A stretch of DNA of 64,000 bases from Sacculina carcini (lineage: Eukaryota; Arthropoda; Thecostraca; Sacculinidae). The stretch spans positions 8,664,045 through 8,728,044 of the forward strand of contig OU696578.1 of NCBI GenBank assembly GCA_916048095.2, written 5' to 3'. Numbering within the stretch: position 1 is the first letter of the stretch; every line of letters starts with the position of its first letter. The notes under the pieces are model-generated. The model was not told the DNA's origin. It saw nothing but the letters and a program-made list of their open reading frames with translations, and did not search any database. The translations under genes and the position numbers were made by a program. Positions 13,390 to 24,195 of this stretch are shown here, one piece after another.

Positions 13390-14786
13390 GTGTGTGTGTG
13401 TGTGTGTGTGCGCGCAAAATTACGCCTGTTGTGTGCAAATTGGTGTCAATCCAGTGTGTCATATCGTTTTCCAATTGTACTACTCACTGTACACTGTACA
13501 CTGTACACTGTACACTTGGGTCATTGGGGAACCGGGCCATTTGCTTATTGCAATCCAGTTAATTGTTCGTTTGTATGTCTGTATGTTTGTGTGTGTGTCA
13601 AGCTAGTACGGTTATTGACTTATTGTGTTGTGTAGCGAATTTATCATTCGTCTACGTGTTCTATGCTAAATCTGAAACTATTCCGTCATCAACTTGTTCA
13701 AAAATATTTCAAGTTTTATTATTATTATTATTAAAATCAATTAACAAGGTTAAATTTCATTAGAGTGAACGTTGTGAATAGCACATGATTGCAATCTCCA
13801 TGCATCTTGATCATCAACAAACACACAGACAGACAGAGGAGAAAATATATTTGTTACTTGTGAAAAAACTTTCGCTGTTATAGCAATTTTTATTTCAACT
13901 CAGGCTGGATTCTGCTGAAAGATGCGTTTTTGCTTTTTGTTCTTTGCTTTATCATGGGGTGAATTTTTCGGGTGTTTCTATGTGTAAAAACCCACACAAA
14001 AATCCAAACAATTGCGATTATAAATTTACTTTGTACAACTGGGTAGATTAATAATACGTATTTGTCATTATTGTATGTTTTTGTTTCGTCTTTACGTATG
14101 GAACACGCGTAGCTAATTTTCTCTGAATTTTTTGTGAATATCGTATTTCTGTGTCGAACATATCAATTACATTTCCGATAATTACCCGCCTCTGTGTGTT
14201 TCCGCGCGCGTGTGTGTGTGTGTGTGTGTGTCAGTAGTCATTAAATGTGGTAACATCAGATTGTACTCATGTGTGGGTGTGTATGTGTGCGTGTCAGATC
14301 TGATATGTACCCCAGTGTACTAGTGTACCGGTGTGCTATGTTGGTCTTGTACATCTGTCCATTGATTTGTTGTTGCTGTTGGTAGTGTAACCATAGGCCA
14401 AAATAAGTACGTGTGTTTCTAGCGTCACAAAAACCACACTCATTTCTATCAATATAAAATTATTTTTAATCTCAAGAGAAAAATTATCTTGTCCCAAGAA
14501 AGCTATTAATTGTAATAAAAATTGCTTCATTGGATCTGTCTCATATCTGTGTAATCAATTAGTATGATTTTGTTCACCTTATTCGTGTCTTTCAGTGTAT
14601 CTTCTTACATGTACACTCACAAACACACGCACACACACACATTGGTGAGCTTTGGTAACATGCAAAGGTGAGGTTAGCACGTGAGGTGACGTGTTTGAGT
14701 GTGTTGTTGAGTATAGCAGTTGAGTCTGCTGCCTTAATGGCTTCTTCGTGCACGTGCTGAGGCTTCTGTACTCTCACACCCTTTCT

Positions 14787-14825
<39 letters not shown>

Positions 14826-16994
14826 TTCTTCTGTTCGCTCTAGCCCTTTTTTCTCTGTCCGTCTTGGAGTGTTCATTTGGGTGCTTCGCTGATTCCTCTG
14901 TCTTGTGTAGGTGCTGATGTATGTGTGTCTGTCTGTGTGTGTAAGGCATTAATTTCGTTGCCAAATCACCACTGTAAATATATTATTTCAAGGGATTCAT
15001 GTTAAATTTTCTAGACTTTTTGGGGCTTACCTACTGGGATTTTTTGCGAAAATCATCATTATCAATCATTTCGAATCATCTTCAATCATTATTGGAATGG
15101 GTTCGATTCTTTTCTGGTTTCACTCAAACTTATATATCTAATATGGCGGCCATTTTGTTTGTCAGTAACTCTACACGATGTATGCAACACGAGTACATCA
15201 ATGACTCTGGTGTTTGAGTACCTGGACCGTGACTTAAAGCAGTACATGGATGACTGCAGTAACACGCTGCACATGCACAACGTCCGGGTGAGACATATAC
15301 TCACGACTGAGGTCCAATAGGCCACTACTAGCGTGGTTATTGCCATTGAAAACACCATCTTTAATTCATGTGTTTGCTTGATTATAGATCCTCTCTTTAT
15401 TTTGAAAATTGCTATGAGAGAAATATATCGTTGCATGTTTAATTATTGGTTTTAGTCTTATTCGTAGATTGTCTCTCTCTCTCTCTCTCTCATCTACCTT
15501 GGATGTTTATCAACTCACGTTTTGGTGTTGTTTTCTCGGCCTCTTTCTCTCCTTTTCCTTCCACCACGTTCCAGAGCCCACTGTTAGTAGGTGGCATTGT
15601 GTCATCTCAGTATTCAGTCAGTAAACGTATGTGTGTTTGGTGGGGGCAGTTGTTTTTGTACCAGTTACTGCGCGGTCTTGCCTACTGTCATCGCTACCAT
15701 GTGCTACATCGAGACCTCAAGCCACAGAACCTGCTCATCAACGCGCTGGGGGAACTCAAACTGGCAGACTTCGGTCTGGCACGAGCCAAATCGGTACCAA
15801 CGAAAACCTACACCAATGAAGTGGTTACCTTGTGGTACCGCCCTCCCGACGTTCTGCTTGGCATCACCGACTACTCCACCCCCATAGACATGTGGTGAGA
15901 GGCGCCGTCTCATCTTGTCTTTAATACACGCATCTTGGTAAAATACACGCAATATAATGTTTGTGGACACCAGTGGTTCTCAAACTTTCTCACTGTCGCA
16001 CCGTTTTCAAACCGGCAACTCAGCATTTCAATTTCAATTCAGCAATTTCAATTCATTTCAAAAAGATAAAAATAATAAACTAAAAAATACACTTTTTATT
16101 CAATATTCATTCATACAAAATAAAATTCCTTCAATTCTCCTTCCAGATCTTTTTCCCAGGAAAACAATAAATCATTGGTAAAACGTAAATTATCTTTAAA
16201 TTTTCATAGGATTCCTCGCACCCCTTAGAAACCAAGAGGTGCAATGTTTGCATCCTTGGTGTGCGAGGCTGGCGTACACAGTTGATATTGTGTGTGTGTG
16301 TGTGTGTGTGTTAGGGGTGTGGGGTGCATATTTTACGAGATGTGCGTGGGCCGGCCGCTGTTCCCCGGCTCGACGGTGCGCGATCAGCTATCTCTCATCT
16401 TCCGTCGTCTCGGCCATCCGTCTCCGTCCAGTTGGCCTCTGCTGTCCGACCCTGCCGCCGCCGCCCAGCTCGACCAACACGACCTCTCCCGCTCGGCAGA
16501 CAGTCACAGCACGAGCGGCATGGCTGGAGGAGCAGCGGCCAGCAGTTGTATGGTGGTGATGAGGGCAGGAAGATTGGACGCGGCCGGCGGGCGTCTATTA
16601 TCGCAGTTTCTCGTGTATGATGCTGCAGGACGCGTGGCAGCGGCGGACGCCATGAATCATCACTATTTCGACACGCTCTCGCCTCTAGTAGCTCATCTGG
16701 CCGACGGTGAGATCCTCACGCACTCTTTCTCACACTTTTACACTCTTACACTTACACACTTTTACATTTACACACTCTCTAACTCTCACTAACTTTCTCA
16801 CACACACATATTGTATGCTGGTTTGTTTAGAAATGTGTGTGTGTGTGTGTGTTTGTCTTGCAGATGTTTCGATATTCAGTGTGTCGGGTGTTCATCTTAT
16901 TCCGGAGCGTTGCGACCCGTGCGACCGCCACTCGTCGACTGACGAGCGATCACGACATTCAGCGCCACGCAACGGCGTGTTTCATAAGCTCTAG
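7304..16994 (+). CDS. CDK16/17/18-like: PCTAIRE-type cyclin-dependent kinase (CDK16/17/18 family), seven exons, 5' incomplete
   Basis: Serine/threonine kinase of the PCTAIRE subfamily, which is activated by cyclin Y-type partners and acts in vesicle traffic, neurite growth and spermatogenesis. Exons: 7304-7452, 11671-11865, 12280-12433, 15166-15287, 15650-15894, 16315-16706, 16864-16994. All junctions are GT-AG and the phases join cleanly. Visible motifs are the N-terminal TSPVRR and [11 protein letters not shown] stretches typical of the subfamily, the glycine loop [11 protein letters not shown] spanning the exon 2/3 junction, VALKEIRLE with the catalytic lysine, the literal PCTAIRE helix, [13 protein letters not shown] and [14 protein letters not shown]. 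The seven exons encode about 461 residues. The first exon begins inside a codon, so N-terminal exons are missing or lie upstream. The C-lobe after the GSTVRDQL stretch is unusual, rich in Ala and Ser, and the C-terminal tail is divergent. GT repeats directly precede several acceptors. Confidence 0.93.
7848..7932. repeat. Short minisatellite in kinase intron 1
   Basis: Several imperfect copies of a CTCGTCTCATATCTGCTT unit with an inserted CTATGTCTGCTT variant. It lies in the 4.2-kb intron between the first two recognised kinase exons. Confidence 0.8.
8433..9288 (-). pseudogene. Unrecognised protein-coding remnant, split by a hAT MITE
   Basis: Two minus-strand frames read like real protein: about 70 residues upstream (9288 to ~9075), then about 118 residues downstream (~8790 to 8433) rich in Leu, Tyr and Arg. 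They are separated by a 265-bp hAT MITE at 8807-9071. Removing the MITE and one target copy brings the two stretches close together. I do not recognise the family. It has no introns, lies inside an intron of the kinase gene on the opposite strand, and contains a 22-bp tandem duplication near 8750-8780. This fits an old retrocopy or a transposon-borne gene fragment. Confidence 0.4.
8807..9071. mobile_element. hAT-type MITE, 265 bp, with 8-bp target duplication
   Basis: Terminal inverted repeats CAGAGGTTCCCAACC and GGTTGGGAACCCCTG, one mismatch over 15 bp, flanked by the 8-bp direct repeat CTCTAACA at 8799-8806 and 9072-9079. TIR type and target length are diagnostic of hAT. It has no coding capacity and interrupts the remnant at 8433-9288. 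Confidence 0.93.
9300..11670. other. Kinase intron 1, distal part: no gene seen
   Basis: AT-rich intronic sequence with scattered GT and CA tracts (for example 9843-9870 and 10260-10275). I see no exon and no recognisable element. The short open frames are not conserved-looking. Confidence 0.5.
12434..15165. other. Kinase intron between the PCTAIRE exon and the VTLHD exon
   Basis: A 2.7-kb phase-1 intron. It holds long GT runs (12918-12954, 13109-13140, 13361-13410, 14205-14230, 14790-14821), a short (ACTGTACA)n array near 13485-13517, and AT-rich single-copy sequence. No exon is seen, and none is expected because the flanking exons join exactly at a GTA valine codon. Confidence 0.7.
15971..16240. 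repeat. Probable decayed hAT MITE in a kinase intron
   Basis: Starts with CAGTGGTTCTCAAACTTTCT, a typical hAT terminus, followed by AT-rich DNA. The right end near 16210-16240 keeps a sequence related to the left subterminal GTCGCACC (CTCGCACCCC), but the exact terminus and target duplication are lost. Confidence 0.45.
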
Positions 16995-17558
16995 TTGACT
17001 ATTGTGTCCATAGATGGCGGTATTGTCTTTTTCTCAAGTTTGCAAGCGTTTGATGCATAGAAAAGTGGACTGCAAGATTAATTCTGCGTTGCCATGGCAA
17101 TCAAAAATGTTGAGTGTGAAAATAACAGTTTTATGTGTGTGTGTGTGTGTGTGTGTGTGTCATTCTCACACATTATGTATTTACGCAAAACAAATTGCTA
17201 AATTCACTCAAACATTATCATGTCTGCGTGTAGCATATGTTGATGTATGTGTGTGTGCATGAGTCGGGGACTTTCAATTGAGTTTGGCAACACTACAAGT
17301 GTCATACCTGGCATCACTGCTTCAAACACTGTCACATTTCTTATTTAATAACTTTGTTTATATTTTTATTTTGTTGTTTGTGTGTGTCTGCTGTCGTTGT
17401 TTACTTGCGAGTTTTTTAGTGTCGCGTATACCAGGTACTGCCCATCACTTATGTTATCGGCCATTTTGTTGTTTTTTGGGGCTGTCGTAAATTCTGCTGT
17501 GATTATGTGTTGTTTTTGTTGTGGTGGCTTTTTTGGTTTTTGTATTTCGCAGTTTGTA

Positions 17559-17591
<33 letters not shown>

Positions 17592-18357
17592 CACTGTGTT
17601 CAGACCACGATTATGTGAGAAAAATGAGTGAATTATAAACCGCCCGTAAACCGATGTATAGTTAGTCAAATATCTGCCAATGTGTGTTTTTCAGCCATAG
17701 CTAAAACAGGGTCAATTTCGCCCGAGTATAATTTGTGTGTGTGTGTGTGTGTAGTAGTGGTAGTTTGTAGGTAGAGTTGCCTTGTGTCCACAATGATTTA
17801 TATTGAGGGTTCCAACTTGCTCCGTCTCTATGTACTTACCAGTATAAATATGGCTAGTGTGTATGTTTGTATGTGTGTGTGTTTGTTGCTATTGGTTTTA
17901 TTTGTGGCAATTTTCAGATGTGTTGTAATACACTCGGGAGAGTGAGAAGGTGAATTAATCTCATCATGATGATTCTCTTAATCAATCAGTTTCGATTGAT
18001 TAATCAATCAGTGGTATCTGATTATATTGTGGAACATGTAGATGGTGCATACGAAGTAACTTGGTCATCACAAGGAAATTAAGGCTAAATAGAAACTTAT
18101 TTCGGTAGATGGATAGAAAAGAAGACAGCTGCATTAATCCAAGGGAGTGCCAACTCTGTTTAATTATCGCTCCCCCTCGGACATTGCAGTACAGGGAGGG
18201 AGGAAGCAGAGGGTCTGCTTTTAGTCGCCTCTTACAACACGCAGCGGGTACGGCAACAACATGCAGCATGAAGCTGCATTCTTATTCCTGACCGCAGTCC
18301 TACAAACTTAGAAAGGATGGACCAAGTAATGTAGGTATGTAACCGTACACTCCAGTG

Positions 18358-18785
18358 TGACGTCACAGACACGTCATGATAGTAAGCAGCCAATCAACGC
18401 AGAGCATTCGCCTGTTATAGTCACTAAATGACGTCATTCCGCACTACACGGTTACAACACGGCCTACCTTATAACGCAAGTTTTACAGTTTTCGCCTAAT
18501 TAGCTTCGATATTTTTTCGTGTCATGAAAATGGGATCATTTATAGATGGCGCTTTATTTGCCTCTGCACAACGTTTTTACTTCAATTTATCCGAATTAAA
18601 AAAAGACGCTTTATAATGATCTTAGCACTGAGAGCAGTGGTACGGATACGTGCAACAGACTAGAAAATCTCGAAGCTAATTAGAAGAAAAACGAAGTATA
18701 GGTTGCGTGAAGTAGAGGTAACCGTACAGTCAACGCCACCTAGATGCCTATCTAGGTGGCGTTGGTACAGTGCAGCATGACGTCA
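18358..18785. promoter_or_regulatory. Cluster of three CRE palindromes
   Basis: TGACGTCA occurs at 18358-18365, 18429-18436 and 18778-18785. The first and third sit in related sequence (a CCGTACA/GGTACAGTG motif just upstream), so they may be parts of a repeat and not a promoter. The position between two convergent 3' ends also argues against a promoter for either known gene. Confidence 0.3.
18731..18764. repeat. 14-bp inverted repeat with 6-base loop
   Basis: CAACGCCACCTAGA and its exact reverse complement are separated by TGCCTA. The core CAACGCCACCTAG also occurs once near 868-880, so it is probably part of a dispersed repeat. Confidence 0.7.
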
Positions 18786-19012
18786 CAATAAAACTTTGCA
18801 CCATTCTTCCGCGTCAAATATTTCAATTTAAGCTTAGTTATATCAAGTATATTTTTACTATCACAAATATTGTTCAATCAGTTCTTGAAATTTGCCTAAC
18901 GCTAAATATATAAGTATCTCCCTGCCTCCCTCTGTGTATTAAAACTTCCCAGTAGAAAACGAATATTCAATTTAATATTACACAGACAATTTATATTGTC
19001 GCACAGACAGTG

Positions 19013-20341
19013 TCAGTGGACGGCTCCAGATTGCACATAGTCGCGCGCTTTCTGTCGCACGTGCATTTGCTGCTGTTGTGAGCCGTGCTCTTGTTCAAAC
19101 TCAAGCCATTGCTTGAAAACGGTGCGCATTCGGTGGGCGCCTAGCGGGGTGCGGCTCATACGCTCATACACGCGCCGGGCGGCGTCCATGTCGCCGCTGC
19201 GACGCACGTGCGTCACGTAGACGAGCCACTGATCGAGACGGCGCGGGTAGGAAGCTAGCAAGCTGTCAAACATGGTGCAGCCCCGGCCCGCGTCGCCCAG
19301 ACTCATCTCCAGCTGAGAGAACTTGCTGATCAGCTGCACATGATGGCGCGGGTCCAGACTCTTGAGCGCGCGCTGCATGAGAGTCCTGGCATCATGTGCC
19401 CGTCCGGCCTTCATCAGGAAGACGCCGTAGCGCAGCCAGACATCCAACGTGGCGGGCATTTTGCGTGCCAGCGTGGCCAGCTGTCGTTCGGCTAGATCAT
19501 GACGATCATTGGCGGCGTGCAGCTCGGACATGCGCGTGTACACGAGGAACATATCGTTGGCCTGCACTGCTCGCTGTGTCACACTGGCCAGCGACTCACT
19601 CGAGCCGTGCAAACTCTCCAGGTTGATCCAGGCCAGGTAGATGTTCAGTTTGTCCTCCTCGCGCCGGAAGTTGATGGTGTCGAGTGCTCGGCGGGCGACG
19701 GCACGTGCCTTCTCCACCTCGGTGGCCTGCAAGAAGTGCGCCATGTAGCGGATCCAGACAGTCGAGTCGTCGGGGCTGGCCACAACCAGTCGCTCCAGAT
19801 CGTCAGCGGTCTCCACACTCAACCCGTCCTCCAAGCGTCGACGCTCCAACTCGTACAGGCGCTGTTCTTCCTGTTTGGCGCGTGAGGCTCGGTCGGCGGC
19901 GCTGCCTTGAGGTCGTCTGCTCGTCAAGCGAACTTCGTCATCCGACTCACCATCCGACTCGGAGTCCGGTCTGCCGGAAGACTCGGCGCCGGTGTAGCTC
20001 GGAGGTCGCTCGTCGTCCCAGCTGAATCCGCCGGCAATATGCAGACGGCGGGGCTGCTGCGCTGTTGCATCGCTGTCATTTGCCGCTGAATTCAACTGGC
20101 AAAGTCGCGACGAGACACAGCCACGATCAGCAGCCGGCTCCTCTTCTTCCACTGCTCTCCCTGTTGCTCTAACACGTCTCCCTTTCTTGGCCTTCTTCTT
20201 GAAGCTCGGTTCAATGCGTGAAACGCCATCGTGTGAATCAGCGACAGTGGACGCAACAGTTCGTCTCTTTTTCGAATTTTTCTTCTTGACTGTCGAAATA
20301 AAGCTGCAATCCTCGTTTACTTTGTTGACGCATTTTTTCAT
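19013..20341 (-). CDS. PDCD11-like: RRP5/PDCD11-like protein, C-terminal HAT-repeat portion only (442 aa)
   Basis: RRP5/PDCD11 is a nucleolar factor needed for cleavages that produce 18S and 5.8S rRNA. The full protein has about a dozen S1 RNA-binding domains followed by C-terminal HAT/TPR-like helical repeats. Here residues 1-165 form a Lys-rich then acidic linker (DSESDGESDDE). Residues ~165-435 match the HAT block, with DDLERLVVASPDDSTVWIRY, FLQATEVEKARAVARRAL, INFRREEDKLNIYLAWINLE and RRVYERMSRTPLGAHRMR in the expected order. The reading frame is uninterrupted and GC-rich, with an ATG and a TGA stop. No S1 domain is encoded anywhere in the window. It may be the last exon of a larger gene, a stand-alone C-terminal gene, or a retrocopy. 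Its first ~85 codons and ~350 bp upstream are duplicated at 31385-31996. Confidence 0.88.
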   Translation of the reverse strand: MKKCVNKVNEDCSFISTVKKKNSKKRRTVASTVADSHDGVSRIEPSFKKKAKKGRRVRATGRAVEEEEPAADRGCVSSRLCQLNSAANDSDATAQQPRRLHIAGGFSWDDERPPSYTGAESSGRPDSESDGESDDEVRLTSRRPQGSAADRASRAKQEEQRLYELERRRLEDGLSVETADDLERLVVASPDDSTVWIRYMAHFLQATEVEKARAVARRALDTINFRREEDKLNIYLAWINLESLHGSSESLASVTQRAVQANDMFLVYTRMSELHAANDRHDLAERQLATLARKMPATLDVWLRYGVFLMKAGRAHDARTLMQRALKSLDPRHHVQLISKFSQLEMSLGDAGRGCTMFDSLLASYPRRLDQWLVYVTHVRRSGDMDAARRVYERMSRTPLGAHRMRTVFKQWLEFEQEHGSQQQQMHVRQKARDYVQSGAVH

Positions 20342-20937
20342 CCTCGATGTGAAACCTCAAGCAGATAGCAAACTATGCAGCAAACAAAAATACAAACACC
20401 AGTATAACAAATAAATTAAGAGTCAAAAACTTCTCCTTCATCGTGTGCGTAAACATAATGAACTTCCACACAGCAATATTGAAACGGTATGATAAATTAT
20501 ATAATGACTGAACTTGGTTTCACCTCAAAGAATAAAGTGACAATTAAGTATTCCTTCTGATAAATACCCATAATAAAAGCAACATCCTAACATCATTAAT
20601 AAAAACAAACTAAACTTACCGGGAAATTAAACTTGAAAACAAAAAATACAAGGGCCAAATTACCTGACGCAGTCAAAGCACGCGAGTCAGACACGCGCCA
20701 CTTTTCGTATTGAAAACACCACTATTGAAATATCTAGAATTTCACCAAATTTTTCTTATGCTTAATTGACGGTCTGAAATTTTTCTATGTAGTAAATAAA
20801 CTGTGAAACTGTGACTTAACTGTGAACTACATTTTTGTTCCCGCATTATTCGCATTTGAGAAGCAGTCGTGGCACATCATTTCTTCTCCGCCGACAAAGA
20901 TATAATTTTACAAATATAAGCAAATACGAAGCAATTC
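20342..20937. other. 5' flank of the RRP5-like ORF
   Basis: AT-rich sequence with no S1-coding exon. The part from 20342 to about 20692 is repeated at 31641-31996 with few changes, so it may carry the promoter or the preceding intron of the RRP5-like gene. Direct evidence for a start site is lacking. Confidence 0.5.
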
Positions 20938-20942
20938 GTTAT

Positions 20943-21224
20943 TGTTCTGATTTACCTTGTCCCACAAGAAACACACCCAGTAAAAGTACACACTGATATT
21001 GCACAGTACACGTCACAGGCAGCGTACATCAATACTACCCGAACACAACTACCACATGTCAATGTCACACCACTAGCACACGCGCATACACACAGTCAGT
21101 CAGCACATACACACATTCAGTCAGCACATACACACAGTCAGTCAGCACATACACACAGTTAGTGTAGCTGGGTCATATTCGCAGGAGCGCACTCCGTAAC
21201 GCGTAGGGGAGCTAACTCCCAACA
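20943..21224 (-). repeat. 3' LTR of the Mag-like element (282 bp)
   Basis: Begins and ends with TG/CA-type termini in element orientation. It contains three ~21-bp units (CAGTCAGTCAGCACATACAC), one more than the partner LTR at 25425-25685. Confidence 0.95.
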
Positions 21225-21240
21225 CCTCTCCCATCAGAAC

Positions 21241-22482
21241 TCATATCTCCTCAATGAGTCTGGCTGGTCGGCGGCGTGTTCTCGCTGATCTTCTGAGTGC
21301 CGGCTCATCAGGAATTACCTGATCAGTACCGTCCGACTGGTCTCGTTTTGGAGAACTAGTTTTCTCGGGTGATGCAGTCTTGCTATCGGCAGACGAAGCT
21401 GGCTCAGTGTCCAGGTGTCTGTTTTGCTGAGGCAGTTTTGCGTGAGCGAACCGTCGTCTGATGAAGCGTCTGTTGCGACATAATACTCTGCCGCTCGTCA
21501 TTCGGATGAGGTATTTCCGATTTGGATTTACCGCAACAATAACCCCGTACCGAGACCATTGCTTTGTAACGGGGTCTTGAACAGCAACTTGGTTGCCAAT
21601 TGACAGTCCATGTAAATCACGCGATGTCTGATTGTAACGCCGAATCGTCGGAGATGGCGTGCTATCGGCCACGTCAGCGATGGTTTGCCATTTCTGGCTG
21701 AAGGCTCGTCGATGAGCCGGGAGGCTGTCTTGTATTGGTCGTCCAAATATTACTTGAGCAGGAGAAAGTCCATTTGCATATGGTGTATTGCGATATTGCA
21801 ATATAGCGCGCGTCCACTGCTCTCGATCCAAAGTTTTGCCGCGTCGGCACCAACACTTTGCGATGATTTTCTTTATGCTTTTCACACCAGCTTCCGCCCT
21901 CCCATTAGATTGAGGATAGTTGGTCGACGAATATCTCGGTTCCACATCCCAGCGTCGCAGAAAATCACGGAAGACGTTTGATGTGAATTGTGGCCCACCG
22001 TCTGAATACCACACATCTGGTACTCCGGCGAAACAAAACATGTCCTGCAGTATAAAAATTAACCGTCGAGTACTGCTATCGGTGCCCAGCTCTCCGATAG
22101 TTGGCCAACCAGAGAAGTGATCAACCACTACCAAAAAGTGTTTCCCACCGTATTCCGCCAAGTCCGCTGATACGACTTGCAATAGTCTTTCGGGAAGTGC
22201 GTGACAACGGTAGGTCTCCTTCTGCTGTAACGGAAGCCTTTGCTGACATGATTCGCAGGCTTTCGTTGCGGCTTCTATGTCACGATCAATCCCAGGCCAA
22301 TATACAATTTGTCGTGCTCTGGCTTTACACCGTTCTTGTCCTTGGTGTCCTTCGTGCAGCAAAGTCAGAATTTGTTTACGCATGACGCGAGGAATGATCA
22401 GTCTTTGCCCACAAATGACTAATCCATCATCTTCAGTAATCTCCGGATGTTTCGGCCAGTACGACCTCAGAGTATGTGGCAA
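21241..22482 (-). pseudogene. Ty3/gypsy integrase region
   Basis: Catalyses insertion of the cDNA. In order: the HHCC zinc-binding motif (H, H in HEGHQ through C, C in KACESC), then a DD35E core. The three acidic residues sit in SADLAEYG, YSDGGPQF and GRAEAGVKS, with exactly 35 residues between the second Asp and the Glu. A basic C-terminal tail of about 150 residues follows and I see no clear chromodomain. The frame is continuous with the upstream RNase H but separated from it by a TAA at 22483-22485. The first codon after that stop is TTG, so this is not an independent gene but the 3' part of pol. Confidence 0.9.
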
Positions 22483-24110
22483 TTACTGTTTGGATGTCGG
22501 AAATCCGTGCCGAACGTATTTCCTGAGTAGTCGGAGCTCGGGATCAGATTCGGATCTACACTTCACTTCCTGAAGCCGTATGTTCAATCCTGACTCGCGT
22601 GTCGACTGAGCTATTAATACACACAGTGACGGCTCGTCGTTGTCTTCGGCTAGTTCGTCAGAAAGTTGTGGTTGTCGATTGGGTGCTCGAGACAACGCGT
22701 CTGCGGCTTCATTGTCTGCACCTTTGCACCATGTCATGTGAAAATTGAACTCAGCGGCTTTTAAACGCAATCGCTGAAGTCGCGGGTCGTCGATCTCGTC
22801 CAGCCGCTTTAAATTGAATATGGGGACCAACGGTTTATGATCGACGATCATGTCAAAGTGTTGCCTTCCCACCAGGAACTTGCGACATTTGTGCAATGTC
22901 CAACTCACGGCAAGTGCTTCGAGCTCATTGGTTGCGTAGCGCGACTCCGTGTCGCTGATGAATCGCGAACCGGCTTGCACGACTCTCCACTCGCCATCTT
23001 CTTGCTCTTGTGACAGTATGAAGCCTAAGCCATGAGTGCGACTAGCGTCGGTTGTCAGCGAAGTTGGTCGACTCGGGTGATAGAAAACCAACACTGCATT
23101 TGATGACAATATTTGTCTGGCATTTTGAAACGCACGATCATGACTGACGTCCCACAAAAACTCGTTGTTCTTCTTCAGAAGGCTGCGTAACGGTTGAAGT
23201 GCACTGGCGACAACCTTGGAGAATGACGCTATTTGATTGGCGAGGCCGAAAAATGCTCTCAGTTCTGTGATGTTCCGTGGGGTAGGGAACTCAGCCAATG
23301 CGTCGGTGAGATCAGTGTCTAAAGAATAACCATTTCTTATTACTACATATCTAGCAAACTTTACCGCATTTTGCGCGACATAAAACTTCTCGCGGTTCAG
23401 CGATATGCCAGAATTAGCGCATTTTTCTACAAACTCGGTGACGTGCTTGATGTGCTCATCGAGTGTCATGTCATAGAGCATCACATCGTCGACCACACGT
23501 GCAAAGCGAGGTAGACCAGAAAGACACTCGGTCATACGTCTGTTGTAATGATCAGAGATACTGCTGATGCCATATGGGGCTCTTAAAAATGTGTACATCC
23601 CAAAAAGTGTCAAGAACGTTGTGAGACTTTGGCTTGTTTCGTCCAGCTCACACTGGTGATACCTTTGAGCGCATCGAAGGTTGCAAAACACTGTGCGTCA
23701 GATTGTGAAATAGATGACACAACATCTGCCGGACTGTCGCTCATGTAAGACTCCCTGACGACATACCGATTTAGGCGCGTCAGATCGATGCAAAGACGAA
23801 TTTTGTCGCAATGTATTTTTGGTGCCACGACTATTGGGGCACACCAGTCCGACGTTTCAGTTAGTGATAACGCCGCTTCGTACGAGAATGTCAAGTTCAT
23901 CTTTGAGTTTGTCTCTTAGAGCGAACGGTACCTTCTTCTGGGTGATGTAACGCAGAAAGGCTTGGCGTCTTCACGAAGAGCAGTTTTGAATTTTTCACCC
24001 GGAAGTGGTCTGATGATTCCGTCAAAAACTTGAGGAAAACGCTGCATTATGTCATCGGTGATTTTTTTCAGCACTTTGGCATCATCATCGCTTGCTGGAT
24101 GTGAGACCAT
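22483..24110 (-). pseudogene. Ty3/gypsy reverse transcriptase-RNase H region, frameshifted
   Basis: Copies element RNA into DNA. The RT fingers/palm segments lie in three frames: about 24110-23916, 23900-23655 and 23660-22486. The catalytic motif reads ARVVDDVMLYD, keeping the two aspartates. The RT-RNase H connection (ELRAFFGLANQI) and RNase H region (LTTDASRTHGLGFIL, NELEALAVSW, ADALSRAP) follow. Frameshifts near 23905 and 23660 plus the terminal TAA mean no intact polyprotein can be made. Confidence 0.9.
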
Positions 24111-24195
24111 CGCCTTTTAAGGTTCGCTAGCGACTGTATGTGCCTTTACAGTACCACTTGCGTCGATCCCGCACACTGTTTGTCTTAGGTACTGT

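Larger units (their letters stand above)
16995..19012. other. Convergent intergenic region between the kinase and RRP5-like genes
   Basis: About 2 kb with no gene. It contains GT runs at 17131-17160, 17567-17591 and 17734-17752, a stretch near 18195-18260 resembling dispersed repeat DNA, three TGACGTCA palindromes at 18358, 18429 and 18778, and a hairpin at 18731-18764. No poly(A) signal can be assigned with confidence to either gene. Confidence 0.5.

Noticed and set aside
18195-18260. Small RNA gene near GTCGCCTCTTACAACA
   Set aside because: The motif resembles dispersed repeats seen in many genomes, but no promoter boxes, terminator or stable fold could be supported.
19396-20089. Plus-strand ORFs overlapping the RRP5-like gene
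   Set aside because: They are antisense shadows of a GC-rich coding region; the minus-strand frame has clear family similarity.
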